A stretch of DNA of 64,000 nt, from contig CAVUKZ010000004.1 of the NCBI GenBank assembly GCA_963742205.1, positions 372,001-436,000 on the forward strand. The letters are read 5' to 3'. The position numbers were made by a program, and so were the translations under genes. The DNA is from WHSW01 sp963742205 (GTDB taxonomy: Bacteria > Actinomycetota > Thermoleophilia > Solirubrobacterales > 70-9). Below are positions 24,536 to 33,888 of the stretch, piece by piece (positions within the stretch are counted from its first letter, which is position 1; every line of letters begins with the position of its first letter). The notes under the pieces are model-generated. The model was not told the DNA's origin. It did no database searches and worked only from the letters and a program-made list of their open reading frames with translations.

Positions 24536-25128
24536 TCGCCTCGGTCCGCGGCGAGGTCCTTGTGCGCCGCCCCGATCACGTGGTGATCGAGGCCGCCGGC
24601 GTCGGCTACCGGCTGACGGTGTCGGCCGAGACCCTCAAGGCGGTTCCCGCCCGGGGCAAGGCGGCGACGCTCCACACCGAGCTCGTCGCCCGCGATGACT
24701 CGATGACCCTCTACGGGTTCGCCAGCGAGGAGGAGCGCGACCTCTTCGGCCACCTCACCTCCGTCTCCGGCATCGGACCGAAGGTCGCGGTCGCGATCCT
24801 CTCCGGCGGCGCCCCGCGCGAGCTGCGCCGTGCCCTCGCGGCCGGCGACGCGAAGCGCTTCCAGGCCGTGCCCGGCGTCGGCAAGCGGACCTCCGAACGG
24901 CTGATCGTCGAGCTGCGCGAGAAGGTCGCCGGCGAGCTCAACGAGGTCGTGACGACGGCCAGCGCCGCCGGTGAGGACGACCCGCGTGCCCTCGCCCGAG
25001 AGGGCCTCGTGAACCTGGGCTACACCGCGGTCGAGGCCGAGGGCCTGCTCGAACAGGCCAGCGGTGAGACCCCGGAGGAGCTGATCGGGACGGCCCTGCG
25101 AAGCGCCGGGACCGGGAGCGGCTCGTGA
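24532..25128 (+). CDS. ruvA: Holliday junction branch migration protein RuvA
   Basis: 198 residues from ATG 24532. Domain I (MIASVRGEVLVRRPDHVVIEAAGVGYRLTV), domain II with two helix-hairpin-helix motifs (LFGHLTSVSGIGPKVAVAIL and FQAVPGVGKRTSERLIVEL), a flexible linker and domain III (ALAREGLVNLGYTAVEAEGLL) that binds RuvB are all visible. The tetramer grips the four-way junction and loads the RuvB motor. Start overlaps the ruvC stop, stop overlaps the ruvB start. Confidence 0.96.
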   Translation: MIASVRGEVLVRRPDHVVIEAAGVGYRLTVSAETLKAVPARGKAATLHTELVARDDSMTLYGFASEEERDLFGHLTSVSGIGPKVAVAILSGGAPRELRRALAAGDAKRFQAVPGVGKRTSERLIVELREKVAGELNEVVTTASAAGEDDPRALAREGLVNLGYTAVEAEGLLEQASGETPEELIGTALRSAGTGSGS

Positions 25129-26183
25129 GCATCTCCCGCGACCCGGGCATCGGCGGCGGGGCCGAGGGGCCGGAGCCGATGGCCGAGGCTCGCCTGGCCG
25201 GCTCGGACGAGGAGCTCGACCGCTCGCTGCGCCCGCGGCGCCTCGCGGACTTCGTCAACCAGGTTCAGGTGACGGGCCAGCTCGAGGTGTTCATCGAGGC
25301 GGCGCGCGGGCGCGAGGAGTCGCTCGACCACGTGCTGCTCGCCGGGCCCCCGGGGCTCGGGAAGACCTCGCTCGCCCACATCGTCGCCGCCGAGCTGGAG
25401 GCGCCGTTCGTGCAGACGGCCGGCCCGGCGCTGGAGCGCAAGGCCGACATCGCCTCCTTCCTCACGGCGCTCGAACCGGGGTCGGTGTTCTTCATCGATG
25501 AGATCCACCGCCTCAACCGCGCGATCGAGGAGACCCTGTACCCGGCCATGGAGGACCGGCAGCTGCCCATCGTGCTCGGTCAGGGCGCCGGTGCGCGGAC
25601 GGTCACGCTGGATCTGCCGCCGTTCACGCTCATCGGCGCGACGACGAGGGCGGGATTGCTGACGACGCCGCTGCGCGATCGCTTCGGCGTCACCCAGCGG
25701 CTCGAGCACTACGGCCCCGCCGACCTGGCGCGGATCGTCCGCCGTTCCGCGGGCATCCTCGAGGTCGAGATGGAGCCCGGCGGCGAGGATGTGATCGCCG
25801 AGCGCTCGCGAGGCACCCCGCGCGTTGCCAACCGGCTGCTGAAGCGAGTGCGCGACTACGCGCAGGTCCGCGGCAGTGGCGTGATCACCGCCGTGGTCGC
25901 CGGCGAGGCCCTCGATCTGCTCGAGGTCGACTCGGCCGGACTCGACCGCCACGACCGCACGATCCTCGAGACGGTCGCGGTGAAGTTTTCCGGCGGGCCG
26001 GTCGGGCTCTCGACCCTGGCGGCGGCGGTCGACGAGGAGCAGGAGACGATCGAGGACGTGTACGAGCCGTATCTGCTGCAGCAGGGCTTGATCAAGCGCA
26101 CCCCGCGGGGCCGCGTGATCACCGAGCGCGGCTTCGAGCATCTGGGGCTCCCGGTGCCCGAGCGGGCGGCTTCGCTCTTCTGA
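25125..26183 (+). CDS. ruvB: Holliday junction branch migration helicase RuvB
   Basis: 352 residues from GTG 25125. AAA+ ATPase with the RuvB signature: LRPRRLADFVNQ near the N-terminus, Walker A LLAGPPGLGKTSLAHIVA (residues about 72-89), Walker B VFFIDEIHRLNRAIEETLYPAMED, sensor 1 LIGATTRAGLLTTPLRDRFG with the Arg finger, and the C-terminal winged helix IEDVYEPYLLQQGLIKRTPRGR. It is the ATP-driven motor of branch migration. Slightly longer N-terminus than the E. coli protein, normal for actinobacteria. Confidence 0.97.
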   Translation: MSISRDPGIGGGAEGPEPMAEARLAGSDEELDRSLRPRRLADFVNQVQVTGQLEVFIEAARGREESLDHVLLAGPPGLGKTSLAHIVAAELEAPFVQTAGPALERKADIASFLTALEPGSVFFIDEIHRLNRAIEETLYPAMEDRQLPIVLGQGAGARTVTLDLPPFTLIGATTRAGLLTTPLRDRFGVTQRLEHYGPADLARIVRRSAGILEVEMEPGGEDVIAERSRGTPRVANRLLKRVRDYAQVRGSGVITAVVAGEALDLLEVDSAGLDRHDRTILETVAVKFSGGPVGLSTLAAAVDEEQETIEDVYEPYLLQQGLIKRTPRGRVITERGFEHLGLPVPERAASLF

Positions 26184-26230
26184 GCACGGGCGCTTCGTCC
26201 GCGATCAGCACCATCGCTAGGCTTCGACGC

Positions 26231-26713
26231 GTGCCGTTCTTCATCTGTCCGAACTGCGGGAACCGCGAGCTATCAGGCGAGCGGACCGGACTCAGCCCGC
26301 GGCCCAAGGCGTGCTCGAAATGCGGCGCCCCGTTCCTCTTCGAGTTGCTCGACGACTACTACCCGGCACCCGACGCGGCGTTCTTCATCTGCGACCAGCA
26401 GGGGAGATTGCTCGATGTCGGTCGCAACGGCTTCGAGCTCACCGGGCTCAAGGACGAGCAGGTGATCGGCCGCCCGGTCCGCGAGGTGCTCGGGCTCGAG
26501 TGGATCGACGAAGGCGACGGCGGTCGAACCGCCGACACCGATGGCAATGGGGTCACGGACCCGATCGAGACGACTCTGGAGTGGGGCGTGCGCTCGTTGG
26601 GCAAGCGGGTGGCGGTGAACGCCGAGGGCGACCTGCCGGCCGAGGCCGTCTGCGACCTGTTCCCCGCCTACGACGATGACGGCGGGCTGCTGCTCGTGCT
26701 CACCCCCCAGTAA
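26231..26713 (+). CDS. Zinc-ribbon plus PAS-like domain protein
   Basis: 160 residues from GTG 26231. It opens with a zinc ribbon (FFICPNCGNRELSGER, then ACSKCGAPFLF: two CxxC pairs, residues 5-35), followed by a PAS-like domain (AAFFICDQQGRLLDVGRNGFELTGLKDEQVIGRPVREVLGL, residues about 49-89) and an acidic beta-rich end (LPAEAVCDLFPAYDDDGGLLLVLTPQ). A single short protein with both is unusual; I recall similar small proteins beside secD/ruvB in Thermoleophilia. Role unknown: a cytoplasmic sensor or adaptor. It lies in line with ruvB (47 bases) and secD (9 bases). Confidence 0.65.
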   Translation: MPFFICPNCGNRELSGERTGLSPRPKACSKCGAPFLFELLDDYYPAPDAAFFICDQQGRLLDVGRNGFELTGLKDEQVIGRPVREVLGLEWIDEGDGGRTADTDGNGVTDPIETTLEWGVRSLGKRVAVNAEGDLPAEAVCDLFPAYDDDGGLLLVLTPQ

Positions 26714-26722
26714 GAAGCCCCG

Positions 26723-28118
26723 ATGGGCAAGCGTCGTAACAGCCTGATCATCCTCGGACTCGTGGTCGTCCTGCTCGCGACCTCGATCTACGTGATCGCC
26801 AAGAAGCCGACGGTCCTCGGCCTCGATCTCAAGGGCGGCACCGAGCTGGTCTACCAGGGCCGGCCGACGCCGCAGGTGCCCGACGTCACCCCGGAGGACA
26901 TCGACCGGGCGATCGAGATCATCCGCCAGCGCGTCGACTCCCTCGGCGTCTCCGAGCCGGAGATCTCCCGCGTCGGCGGCGACCAGATCGAGATCGGGCT
27001 CCCGAACGTCTCGAACGCCGACCGGGCGGCCGAGTCGGTCGGCACGACCGCCCAGCTGTACCTGTACGACTTCGAACCGAACGTCATCCCGCCGAACAAG
27101 TCGGTCCAGGACCCGGCGGAGCGCCCCTACAACCGCCTCTACGACGCGGTGCTGGCCGCGTCCAAGCAAGCGCCGGTCTCGGACGAGCAGTGTGCGAAGC
27201 AGGGGTGTACCGCGAGCGGCGACACCTACTACCTCTTCGACGCGAACACCCTGGAGCCGATCGGCGACCCGTCGGAGAAGAAGGTCGACCTGTTCGCGAG
27301 CTCGCCGAACGAGAAGCAGCCGCCGAACACGAAGCTGCTCGCGGTCCCGCAGGGCACGGTGGTGCTCGAGGACAAGCCCGAGGACGACCCGACCACCGAC
27401 GTCGACGAGTCGGCGACCGGATCGCAGTTCTTCGTCCTTCACGACAAGCCGAGCCTCACGGGCGACCAGATCACCGACCCGAAGCCCGGCACCGACCAGT
27501 TCAACCAGCCGACGGTCGACTTCAACTTCACCGACTCGGGCCAGGAGGCGTTCGCGAGCGTCACCCAGGAGATCGCTCAGCGCGGCGCCGCCGATTGCTT
27601 CGCCGCCACCAGCACCCCGTGCGGTGGCATCGCCTCCAACCAGGCGGACCAGTTCTCGGGCTCGTTCGCGATCGTCCTCGACGGTGAGCTGATCTCCCGC
27701 CCGATCATCAACTTCATCGACAACCCGAACGGGATCGACGGGCGCACCGGCGCCCAGATCTCCGGCGTCACGGCCCAGGAGGCCAACGACCTCGCCGAGG
27801 TGCTGAAGATCGGCGCCCTGCCGATCAAGCTGGCGCTGATCAGCCAGTCGACCGTCTCGGCCACGCTCGGCCAGCAGGCGCTCGACCAGGGCCTGAAGGC
27901 GGGCCTGATCGGGCTCGGCCTCGTGGTCCTCTTCCTGCTCTTCTACTACCGCTTCCTCGGGCTGATCGCGGCGCTCGGGCTGCTGGTGTACGCGCTCTTC
28001 TACTTCGCCCTGATCAAGGCGCTGCCGATCACGGTCACGCTGCCGGGGATCGCGGGATTGATCCTCACCATCGGCGTCGCGGCCGACTCGAACATCGTCA
28101 TCTTCGAGCGGATCAAGG
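26723..28118 (+). CDS. secD: Protein translocase subunit SecD, 3'-truncated at assembly joint
   Basis: About 465 residues of SecD. An N-terminal membrane helix (SLIILGLVVVLLATSIYVIA) is followed by GLDLKGGTELVYQG, the P1 domain (IDRAIEIIRQRVDSLGVSEPEI), a long actinobacterial insertion (residues about 115-240), FAIVLDGELISRPIINFI, and membrane helices 2-5 to TIGVAADSNIVIFERIKD. That last motif is the conserved D4 region; a normal SecD has roughly 90-110 more residues and one or more further helices. The sequence after base 28118 is unrelated and from another gene, so the truncation is artefactual. SecDF pulls secreted proteins through SecYEG. Confidence 0.9.
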
Positions 28119-28123
28119 ATGAC
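28113..28123. other. Probable chimeric assembly joint
   Basis: SecD reads correctly to IFERIKD (codon GAT at 28118-28120). The next gene's frame reads MTLSYAFDHAEAIRAFQQ from 28119, which is the interior of an acidobacterial TPR protein. Both expected sequences can share GGATGA at this point, a possible 6-base microhomology. Base composition, frameshift rate and taxonomic flavour all change here. Confidence 0.8.
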
Positions 28124-29643
28124 GCTGTCGTACGCGTTCGATCACGCCGAGGCGATCCGCGCGTTTCAGCAGGCGTCGGCCCTCGATCCCAAGTGCGCGA
28201 TGTGCTACTGGGGCGTCGCGTTTGCGCTCGGCCCCAACATCAATGCGCCGATCACCGAGGATGCGGCCAAGGGCGCCTGGGAGGCGATCGGCAAGGCCCG
28301 CGACCGGCGAGCGGCGCGACCGACAAGGAACGCGCGCTGATCGAGGCGCTGGCCAAACGCTACACGGCCGATCCGAAGTCGGAACGGCCGCCGCTCGACA
28401 AGGCGTACACGGACGCGATGCGAGAGGTGACGAACGGTTCCCGGACGATCTCGACGCCGCCACCCTGTTCGCGCAGTCGCTGATGGACACCGCGCCGTGG
28501 AACTACTGGGACAAGAACGGCAATCCGCGCGAGTTCACGAACGAGGTTCTCTCCTCCCTCGAGTCGGTGCTCAAGCGCCAGCCGATCACATCGGCGCGAT
28601 CCACCTGTACATCCACGCCGTCGAAGCGTCTCCCGATCCGAAGCGCGCCGAAGTCTACGCCGACAAGCTGGCGGCGCTCGTTCCAGGCGCCGGTCACCTC
28701 GTCCACATGCCGGGCCACATCTATCTGAGGACCGGCCGCTACAACGATGCCTCGGTGGCCAACGACAACGCGGTGAAGGCCGACGAGGCGTACTTCAAGA
28801 GCAATCCGGTCGCCGGCAACATGACGTATGAGGTCGGCTACGTTCCGCACAACTTCCATTTCTTCGTCACGTCCGCGTCGATGGAAGGGCGGCAGGCCGA
28901 TGCGCTCAAGGCGGCGGAGCAAGTGCGGTCGAAGGCGCCGGCCGAGATGATGCGCGACCCGTCCATGGGCGGCATGGTGCAGCACATGTCGCTGTCGCCG
29001 CTGTACACGAGGATGTGGTTCGGACTCTGGGATCAGGTGCTGGCCGAGCCCGTGCCGCCAGCAGATATTCCGTTTCTGACCGCGATGTGGCATGACGGCT
29101 CGCGGGCGCGCGTATCTCGCAACGGGCAAGCTTGAAAGAGGCGGAGGCGGAGCACACGGCAGTCGCCGGCATCCGGCACGACCCGTCGCTCAAGACGCTG
29201 TACGTCTCGAGCGTCAACACCGCCTCGTCCATCGTCGCGATCGCGCGATGAAGTGCTGGCAGGGGAGATTGACACCAAGCGCCGCCGTGCGGCGAGCGCG
29301 CGCAGTCATTTTGCCAAGCGCCGTGGCCCTCGAGGACGATCTCATCTACATGGAGCCACCCGACTGGCCGATCCCGGTGCGCCAGCTACAGGGCGCAGCC
29401 CTCCTCGAGCTCGGTCGCGCGAAGGATGCGGAGGCGGCGTTCCGGGCTGACATGAAGAAATTCCCGGACAACGGCTGGTCGCTGTCAGGGCTGCAGGCGA
29501 GCCTCGAGCAGCAAGGCAGAGCGAGTGAGGCGGCAGCGGTAAAGGCGCGGCTCGCCGAGCAGTGGAAGCGTGCGGACGTTCAGGTCGCGGCGGGACGCCG
29601 GCTGGCTTCGCCCGCCAGCTCGGGTGGTCGGTCGGCGACGTAG
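28119..29643 (+). CDS. Tetratricopeptide-repeat protein, 5' partial and multiply frameshifted
   Basis: The reconstructed protein of about 505 residues reads in pieces across three frames: AEAIRAFQQASALDPKCAMC, YWGVAFALGPNINAPI, KERALIEALAKRYT, LFAQSLMDTAPWNYWD, HLVHMPGHIYLRTGRYNDAS, VAGNMTYEVGYVPHNFHF, and PIPVRQLQGAALLELGRAKD near the end. This is a well-known acidobacterial TPR family in which the HMPGHIY and NFHF motifs are constant. At least seven single-base indels break it, near 28300, 28435, 28590, 29095, 29133, 29247 and 29325. The N-terminus, normally with a signal peptide, lies beyond the chimeric joint. Function unknown; TPRs bind proteins. Confidence 0.7.
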
Positions 29644-29910
29644 TCTTTCCAATGTTGTCGCGGATCGCAGGCGGCCCTTTGCGCATTCACAGAGGGTCGA
29701 GGTTTGCGATAAGCGCAACTGCGACGACCCTTGCGATCGAGCGTGTCGCGGCACCAGAGATCCACGTCGTCGACACGCTGCCTCGGCTGCGACGTGCTGC
29801 GACTGGCACGACGATTCGTGACACGGGACAAGGGGACTGTGGCAACGACAATTGGCCGCACTCCGCCGGGCCCGACGGGTTATAGTGACGCTCGCGGGAG
29901 GAGTGGTTCG

Positions 29911-30473
29911 ATGATGCGCATGACGTCTTCGTGTTTGTCACGTTGCTCTTGCCATCAGTGTCGCCGTCACGGCCGGACAGCAGGCTGGTACCCAGGCGCC
30001 GCTTCGCACGCCCGACGTCATTTTCGTGCCGACGCCACCGGACGGTCGTCGCGGCGATGCTCAAGGTGGCCAAGGTCGGCAAGAACGATGTCGTCTACGA
30101 CCTCGGCTCCGGCGACGGCCGCATTCCCATTGCCGCCGTCAAGGACTTCGGCGCCGCGCGCGCGATCGGCATCGACATCGATCCGCAGCGGATCGAGGAA
30201 GCCAACGCCAACCTGAAGAGCTCGGGCATCACTGACAATCGCGTGCGGTTTCTCAATCAGGATCTGTTCACCACCGACATCAGCGAAGCGACCGTCGTCA
30301 CGCTGTATCTGTTGCCCAGCTTGAACCTGAAGCTCATTCCGAAATTCGAGAAGGAGCTCAAGCCGGGCACGCGCATCGTCTCGCACTCGTTCGACATGGG
30401 CGATTGGCGGCCGGAGCAGACGGTCGATGTCGACGGACGGTCGGTCTATTTCTGGACCTGGCCGAAAAAGTAG
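29911..30473 (+). CDS. Class I SAM-dependent methyltransferase with secretory N-terminus, frameshifted
   Basis: The main frame holds VVAAMLKVAKVGKNDVVYDL-GSGDGRIPIAA (motif I, SAM binding), AIGIDIDPQRIEEANANL, VRFLNQDLFTTDISEATVVTLYLLPSLNLKL and GTRIVSHSFDMGDW, typical of a small exported acidobacterial methyltransferase family. Upstream, from ATG 29911 with GGGAGGAG before it, a hydrophobic stretch (TLLL, AISVAVTAGQQAG) and RTPDVIFVPTPP can be read after one-base corrections near 29935 and 30048, giving about 185 residues with a probable signal peptide. Substrate unknown. A TATAGT box lies at 29881-29886. Confidence 0.68.
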
Positions 30474-30497
30474 TGTGCGGGGCAGTCACAACACAGC

Positions 30498-31282
30498 ATG
30501 TTCTTCTCGGTTGTCCTTGTCGGTCTGCTGCTGAGTCAGGCGACGCTGCCGGCTCCGCCCAGCAGTGCGAACGCCGACCTGATCGAGTCGGCGAAAGCTC
30601 GGAGAACTCGCGCGGGTCCGAGAGCTGCTCTCCAAGGGCGCCGCGGTGAATACGTCAGACCGTCGCGGCCTGACACCGCTCATGTGGGCGTCTGCGAGCG
30701 GCACCTGGAAGTGGTGCGGCAGCTGCTCGAGCGTGGGGCGGTCGTCGACCGGCGAGCCAACGACGGGACCACCGCCCTGATGCTGGCGCGGCGAACGGGT
30801 TCACGGACGTCGTCCGCGCATTGCTCGTTCGCGGAGCGGATGTCGACCGCAGCCAGGGCCGGCGTCAAGGCGCGTCAGCTTGCGCATTCGATCGCGGACA
30901 TCCGAGATCGTCGCGCTGCTCGAGCGCGCCGAAATGCTCGGTGGCACGGCTGTTGCAGGCGGCGGCCGAGGGCAACGATACGGTCGTCCGGCAGCTGCTC
31001 GCGACAGGCGCGCCGGTCAACGTCACCGACGAGCGCGGGGAGACCGCCCTGATGATGGCGGCGCGCAACGGCAGATCTCGGCGTGCTCCAGGCGCTCCTG
31101 TCGAGAGGCGCGGACGCGTCCGTCCGGGACAACCAGGGAAAGACGGTCGTCGAGTGGGCGGAGCCTGTCGCCGACGACCGGCAAGTACGTGATGGCGTTT
31201 CTGCTCGACCGCGGCATCTCCAGAGGCGGCCGCTCGCCCGAGCGGCGCCGCTCCAGTCGCCTCAGGTGAAGGTCAGCCTTGA
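30498..31282 (+). CDS. Secreted ankyrin-repeat protein, frameshifted
   Basis: About 260 residues once four or five single-base indels are allowed. A signal peptide (FFSVVLVGLLLSQATLPAPP) leads to four to six ankyrin repeats: ARVRELLSKGAAVNTSDRRG, LTPLMWASASGHLEVVRQLL, ERGAVVDRRANDGTTALMLA, DTVVRQLLATGAPVNVTDER, GETALMMAARNGDLGVLQALL and SRGADASVRDNQGKTVVEWA. The natural C-terminus SPEAAARPSGAAPVASGEGQ can be read to TGA 31280-31282, which overlaps a TTG start (31279) of the next gene. Likely periplasmic and protein-binding. First gene of a three-gene overlapping cassette ending in a TIR protein. Confidence 0.68.
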
Positions 31283-31857
31283 GTACGCTCGCCAGCGTCC
31301 TGGCGCGCATTCCTCCGGCGTCCGCTCCGTTGCGGACGGCCCAGCGACGAGCGAACGCCGCGCTGTCACAACTCCAGGCGCTGTCCGCGAAATGGCCCGC
31401 CGAACTCGCCGGACGACTACCGCGACAATCTTGCGGGACAGGTGGCGGCGCTCGAAGAGCGCGCTGAAAGCCGGCGAGCATCGAAAGTCTGGCCGCAACG
31501 CTCGAGTCGCGTTGCCGAAGATCTCGAGATCAAGCTCGAACACTGCACGAAGAGCGGCGGGACGCTGGGTGGGTCGGTCATCGTTCGCGTGCGGACGCTG
31601 GAGGGCAGCGAGGAGCGCAAGAGCTGGCAGGTGTTCTACATGCCGAGAATCTTCGAAGCGGCCACGCAATGCCAGCCCGGATTTGTTTCCGCAGTTGAGC
31701 AGCCCGACGGAGGAAACGCTCGTTCCCGGGCCGATACGTGATGTGGGTGCGCGATCCGGCGACGGCACGGCTCGGCGAACGGACCGTCGTCAAGGTCGGC
31801 GAAGGCAAGAAGGAGCTGCTCCTGGATCTGCCCGTGCCAGCGGCACCGCCACGATGA
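31279..31857 (+). CDS. Hypothetical protein of the ankyrin-TIR cassette, frameshifted
   Basis: About 190 residues after correction, starting at TTG 31279 (STLASVLARIPPASAPLRTA), which overlaps the ankyrin stop; a helical first half (ALSQLQALSAKWPAE, then DDYRDNLAGQVAALE, ALKAGEHRKS and VAEDLEIKLEHCTKSGG) is followed by a beta-rich second half (GSVIVRVRTLEGSEERKSWQ, VFYMPRIFEAA, LVPGRYVMWVRDPATARLGE, KELLLDLPVPAAPPR). The second half looks like a small extracellular beta domain of the kind seen in periplasmic acidobacterial proteins. No family recognised. Its stop TGA (31855-31857) overlaps the ATG of the TIR gene. Confidence 0.5.
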
Positions 31858-32927
31858 CTGACGGCGCCCGTCTGCTCGGGCGCCATCGACGCATGTGGCT
31901 TGCCGTTGCCGCGTCTCTTCTCGCGGGAATCGCCGCCGCTCTTGCGCCTCCGCCGGCCGCAGTTGGAGGCCGACGCGGTGGAGCGATCGGACGTTTGCGG
32001 CCTTCGCCTCGGCGGCGATCGTCGCCTTCGCGATCCTGCCGTTCATGCTGTGGCGAGGTGCCGCGCGACCGATGATCTGGGTGGCGGCGGCGCTCGTGGC
32101 GCTGGCACTTGGAGTCGGCTCGTTCTTCGCGAGCGGATACGTCGAGCGCACCTGCACCGCGCGGTACGCGGACACGGCCGTCGTCATCGGCCGAGACTTG
32201 ACGTCGCTCGGAGCGACCTACAGGCAGGCAGAACCCGGAACTCTCGAACGACGATCTCCTGTTCGATGCTGCCGGCGTCCCGGAGCGAATCTGGACGCCA
32301 TCGTTCGATCGGCCGCTGCAGGGCGCTCGTCGCGGGCACCTACTTTCTGTGGATACCGTTTCTCGCGTATGTCTGCTGGCTTCTTCGCTCATGCCGTGCC
32401 GACGGCGAATCCTGTCTGCCGGTGAGCTGGAGCGCGCCCGCACCAGCAGGTCTGGGACGGAGGCGCCGACGCGTTACGACGTCTTCGTGAGCTATCGGCA
32501 CGGCGGCGTCGACAAGACGTTTGCCACCGAGCTCGTCTCGGCGCTCGAAGCCGACGGCTACCGGGTGGCGATCGACGAGCGGGACTTCCCGCGCCAACGC
32601 CAGCTTCCTCGAGGAAATGGAACGCTCGGTTCGCGAGAGCCGCTTCACGGTGGCGTCGATCTCGTCGCGGTATCTCGAGAGCGGCAACACGCATCGAAGA
32701 AGCCATCATCTGCAAGGTGCTCGACATGGGCGATCGGCAAGCGCCGGTTGATTCCGATCGTGATCGAACCGGTCTCCATGCCGGCGTGGCTCTACGGCAT
32801 CGTCGGCATCGACGTCACCAAGCGCGATCCGCTCGTCGATCCGTTCGACAAGCTCAAGGCGACGCTCGGCACGCCGCTGGCGAACGCGCCTGCGCGCCAC
32901 GACAGTTCCTCGTCCCGGATCCGTTGA
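31854..32927 (+). CDS. Membrane-anchored TIR domain protein, frameshifted
   Basis: About 355 residues after correction of four or more indels. N-terminal part: a first helix (MWLAVAASLLAGIAAALA), a second pair (FAAFASAAIVAFAILPFML and MIWVAAALVALALGVGSFFA), an external loop, then a last helix (YFLWIPFLAYVCWLL). C-terminal part: a TIR domain starting TRYDVFVSYRHGGVDKTFAT, with ALEADGYRVAIDERDF, the expected catalytic-Glu helix FLEEMERSVRESRFTVASIS, and RLIPIVIEPVSMPAWLYGIV. Such effectors cleave NAD+ or make signal nucleotides in antiviral systems. The polypeptide is coupled to two secreted neighbours, so an envelope stress or defence role is possible but unproven. Confidence 0.7.
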
Positions 32928-33012
32928 CCCGGGGCGGCGCCGCCAGGGGCACAACGTTCTTCCGTCATGCCGCACACGGCACCTGAAATGGCTCGAAGCG
33001 GGGGCGCTTGAG

Positions 33013-33888
33013 ATGAGCCGCACGATCATCATCGCGGCCGGATATGTGGTCGTCGTCGTCGCGGCCGTCCTGGCACTCATCGGGACGCTGCAGCGGCGGT
33101 TCATGTACTTCCCGTCCGGTGGTGTGCCGACGCCCGGTGAAGCGGGTCTGACCGACGTCGAGCCGGTGACGTTCGAGACGAGCGATGGACTCGTGCTGGG
33201 CGGCTGGTTCTTCGCGACATCCGGGCCACCGCCGCGCGTCACCGTTCTGGTCTTCAACGGAAACGCCGGCAATCGAGCGCACCGCGGTCCGCTGGCCACG
33301 GCACTCCATCGACACGGCTTGCAGGTTCTGCTCGTGGACTATCGGGGCTATGGCGGAAATCCCGGGACTCCGACGGAGAAGGGGCTCGACGTAGACGCGC
33401 GGGCCGCCCGAGCCTACCTGGCCGGCCGGCCCGACGTCGATCGGTCGCGGCTCGTGTACTTCGGCGAGTCGCTCGGAACGGCAGTGGCTGTCAAGCTTGC
33501 GGTCGCACACCCGCCTGCGGCGCTCGTCCTGCGGTCGCCGTTCACCTCGATGACCGACCTGGGGCGGCATCACTACCCGTTGCTGCCGGTGCGCCTTCTC
33601 CTCCGGGACCGGTTCGAGGCGATCGATCTGATTCAGCGGGTCCGAGCGCCGCTGCTTGTCATTGCCGGGGGGCAGGATCGAATCGTGCCGATCGAAAATA
33701 GTCGCCGCCTGTACGATGCCGCGGCGGCTCCGAAAAAGCTCCTCGTGCTTCCCGACGGCGACCATAACGACGACGAACTGCTGGCCGGAGACGAGATGAT
33801 CCAGACGATTGTGCGCTTCCTTCAGCCCCTCACAACTACTTCTGCGCCAGCAGGATCGTCTGGGGCGTCGGGAGCGCATGGGCCGTGA
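33013..33888 (+). CDS. Membrane-anchored alpha/beta hydrolase
   Basis: 291 residues, intact. A membrane helix (IIIAAGYVVVVVAAVLALIG) precedes an alpha/beta hydrolase core: TVLVFNGNAGNRAHRGPLA (oxyanion region), VLLVDYRGYGGNPGTPTEKGL, the nucleophile elbow LVYFGESLGTAVAVKL, and the acid and base in VIAGGQDRIVPIENS and LPDGDHNDDE. This is the family of bacterial proteins related to Bem46/ABHD13 with the FNGNAGNR signature. Substrate unknown. Convergent with the methyltransferase gene, overlapping it by 53 bases. Confidence 0.85.
   Translation: MSRTIIIAAGYVVVVVAAVLALIGTLQRRFMYFPSGGVPTPGEAGLTDVEPVTFETSDGLVLGGWFFATSGPPPRVTVLVFNGNAGNRAHRGPLATALHRHGLQVLLVDYRGYGGNPGTPTEKGLDVDARAARAYLAGRPDVDRSRLVYFGESLGTAVAVKLAVAHPPAALVLRSPFTSMTDLGRHHYPLLPVRLLLRDRFEAIDLIQRVRAPLLVIAGGQDRIVPIENSRRLYDAAAAPKKLLVLPDGDHNDDELLAGDEMIQTIVRFLQPLTTTSAPAGSSGASGAHGP

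Noticed and set aside
26723..28483. One long plus-strand reading frame that looks like SecD with a novel C-terminal extension.
   Set aside because: After base 28118 the frame reads out-of-frame sequence of a TPR gene; the extension is an artefact of the joint.
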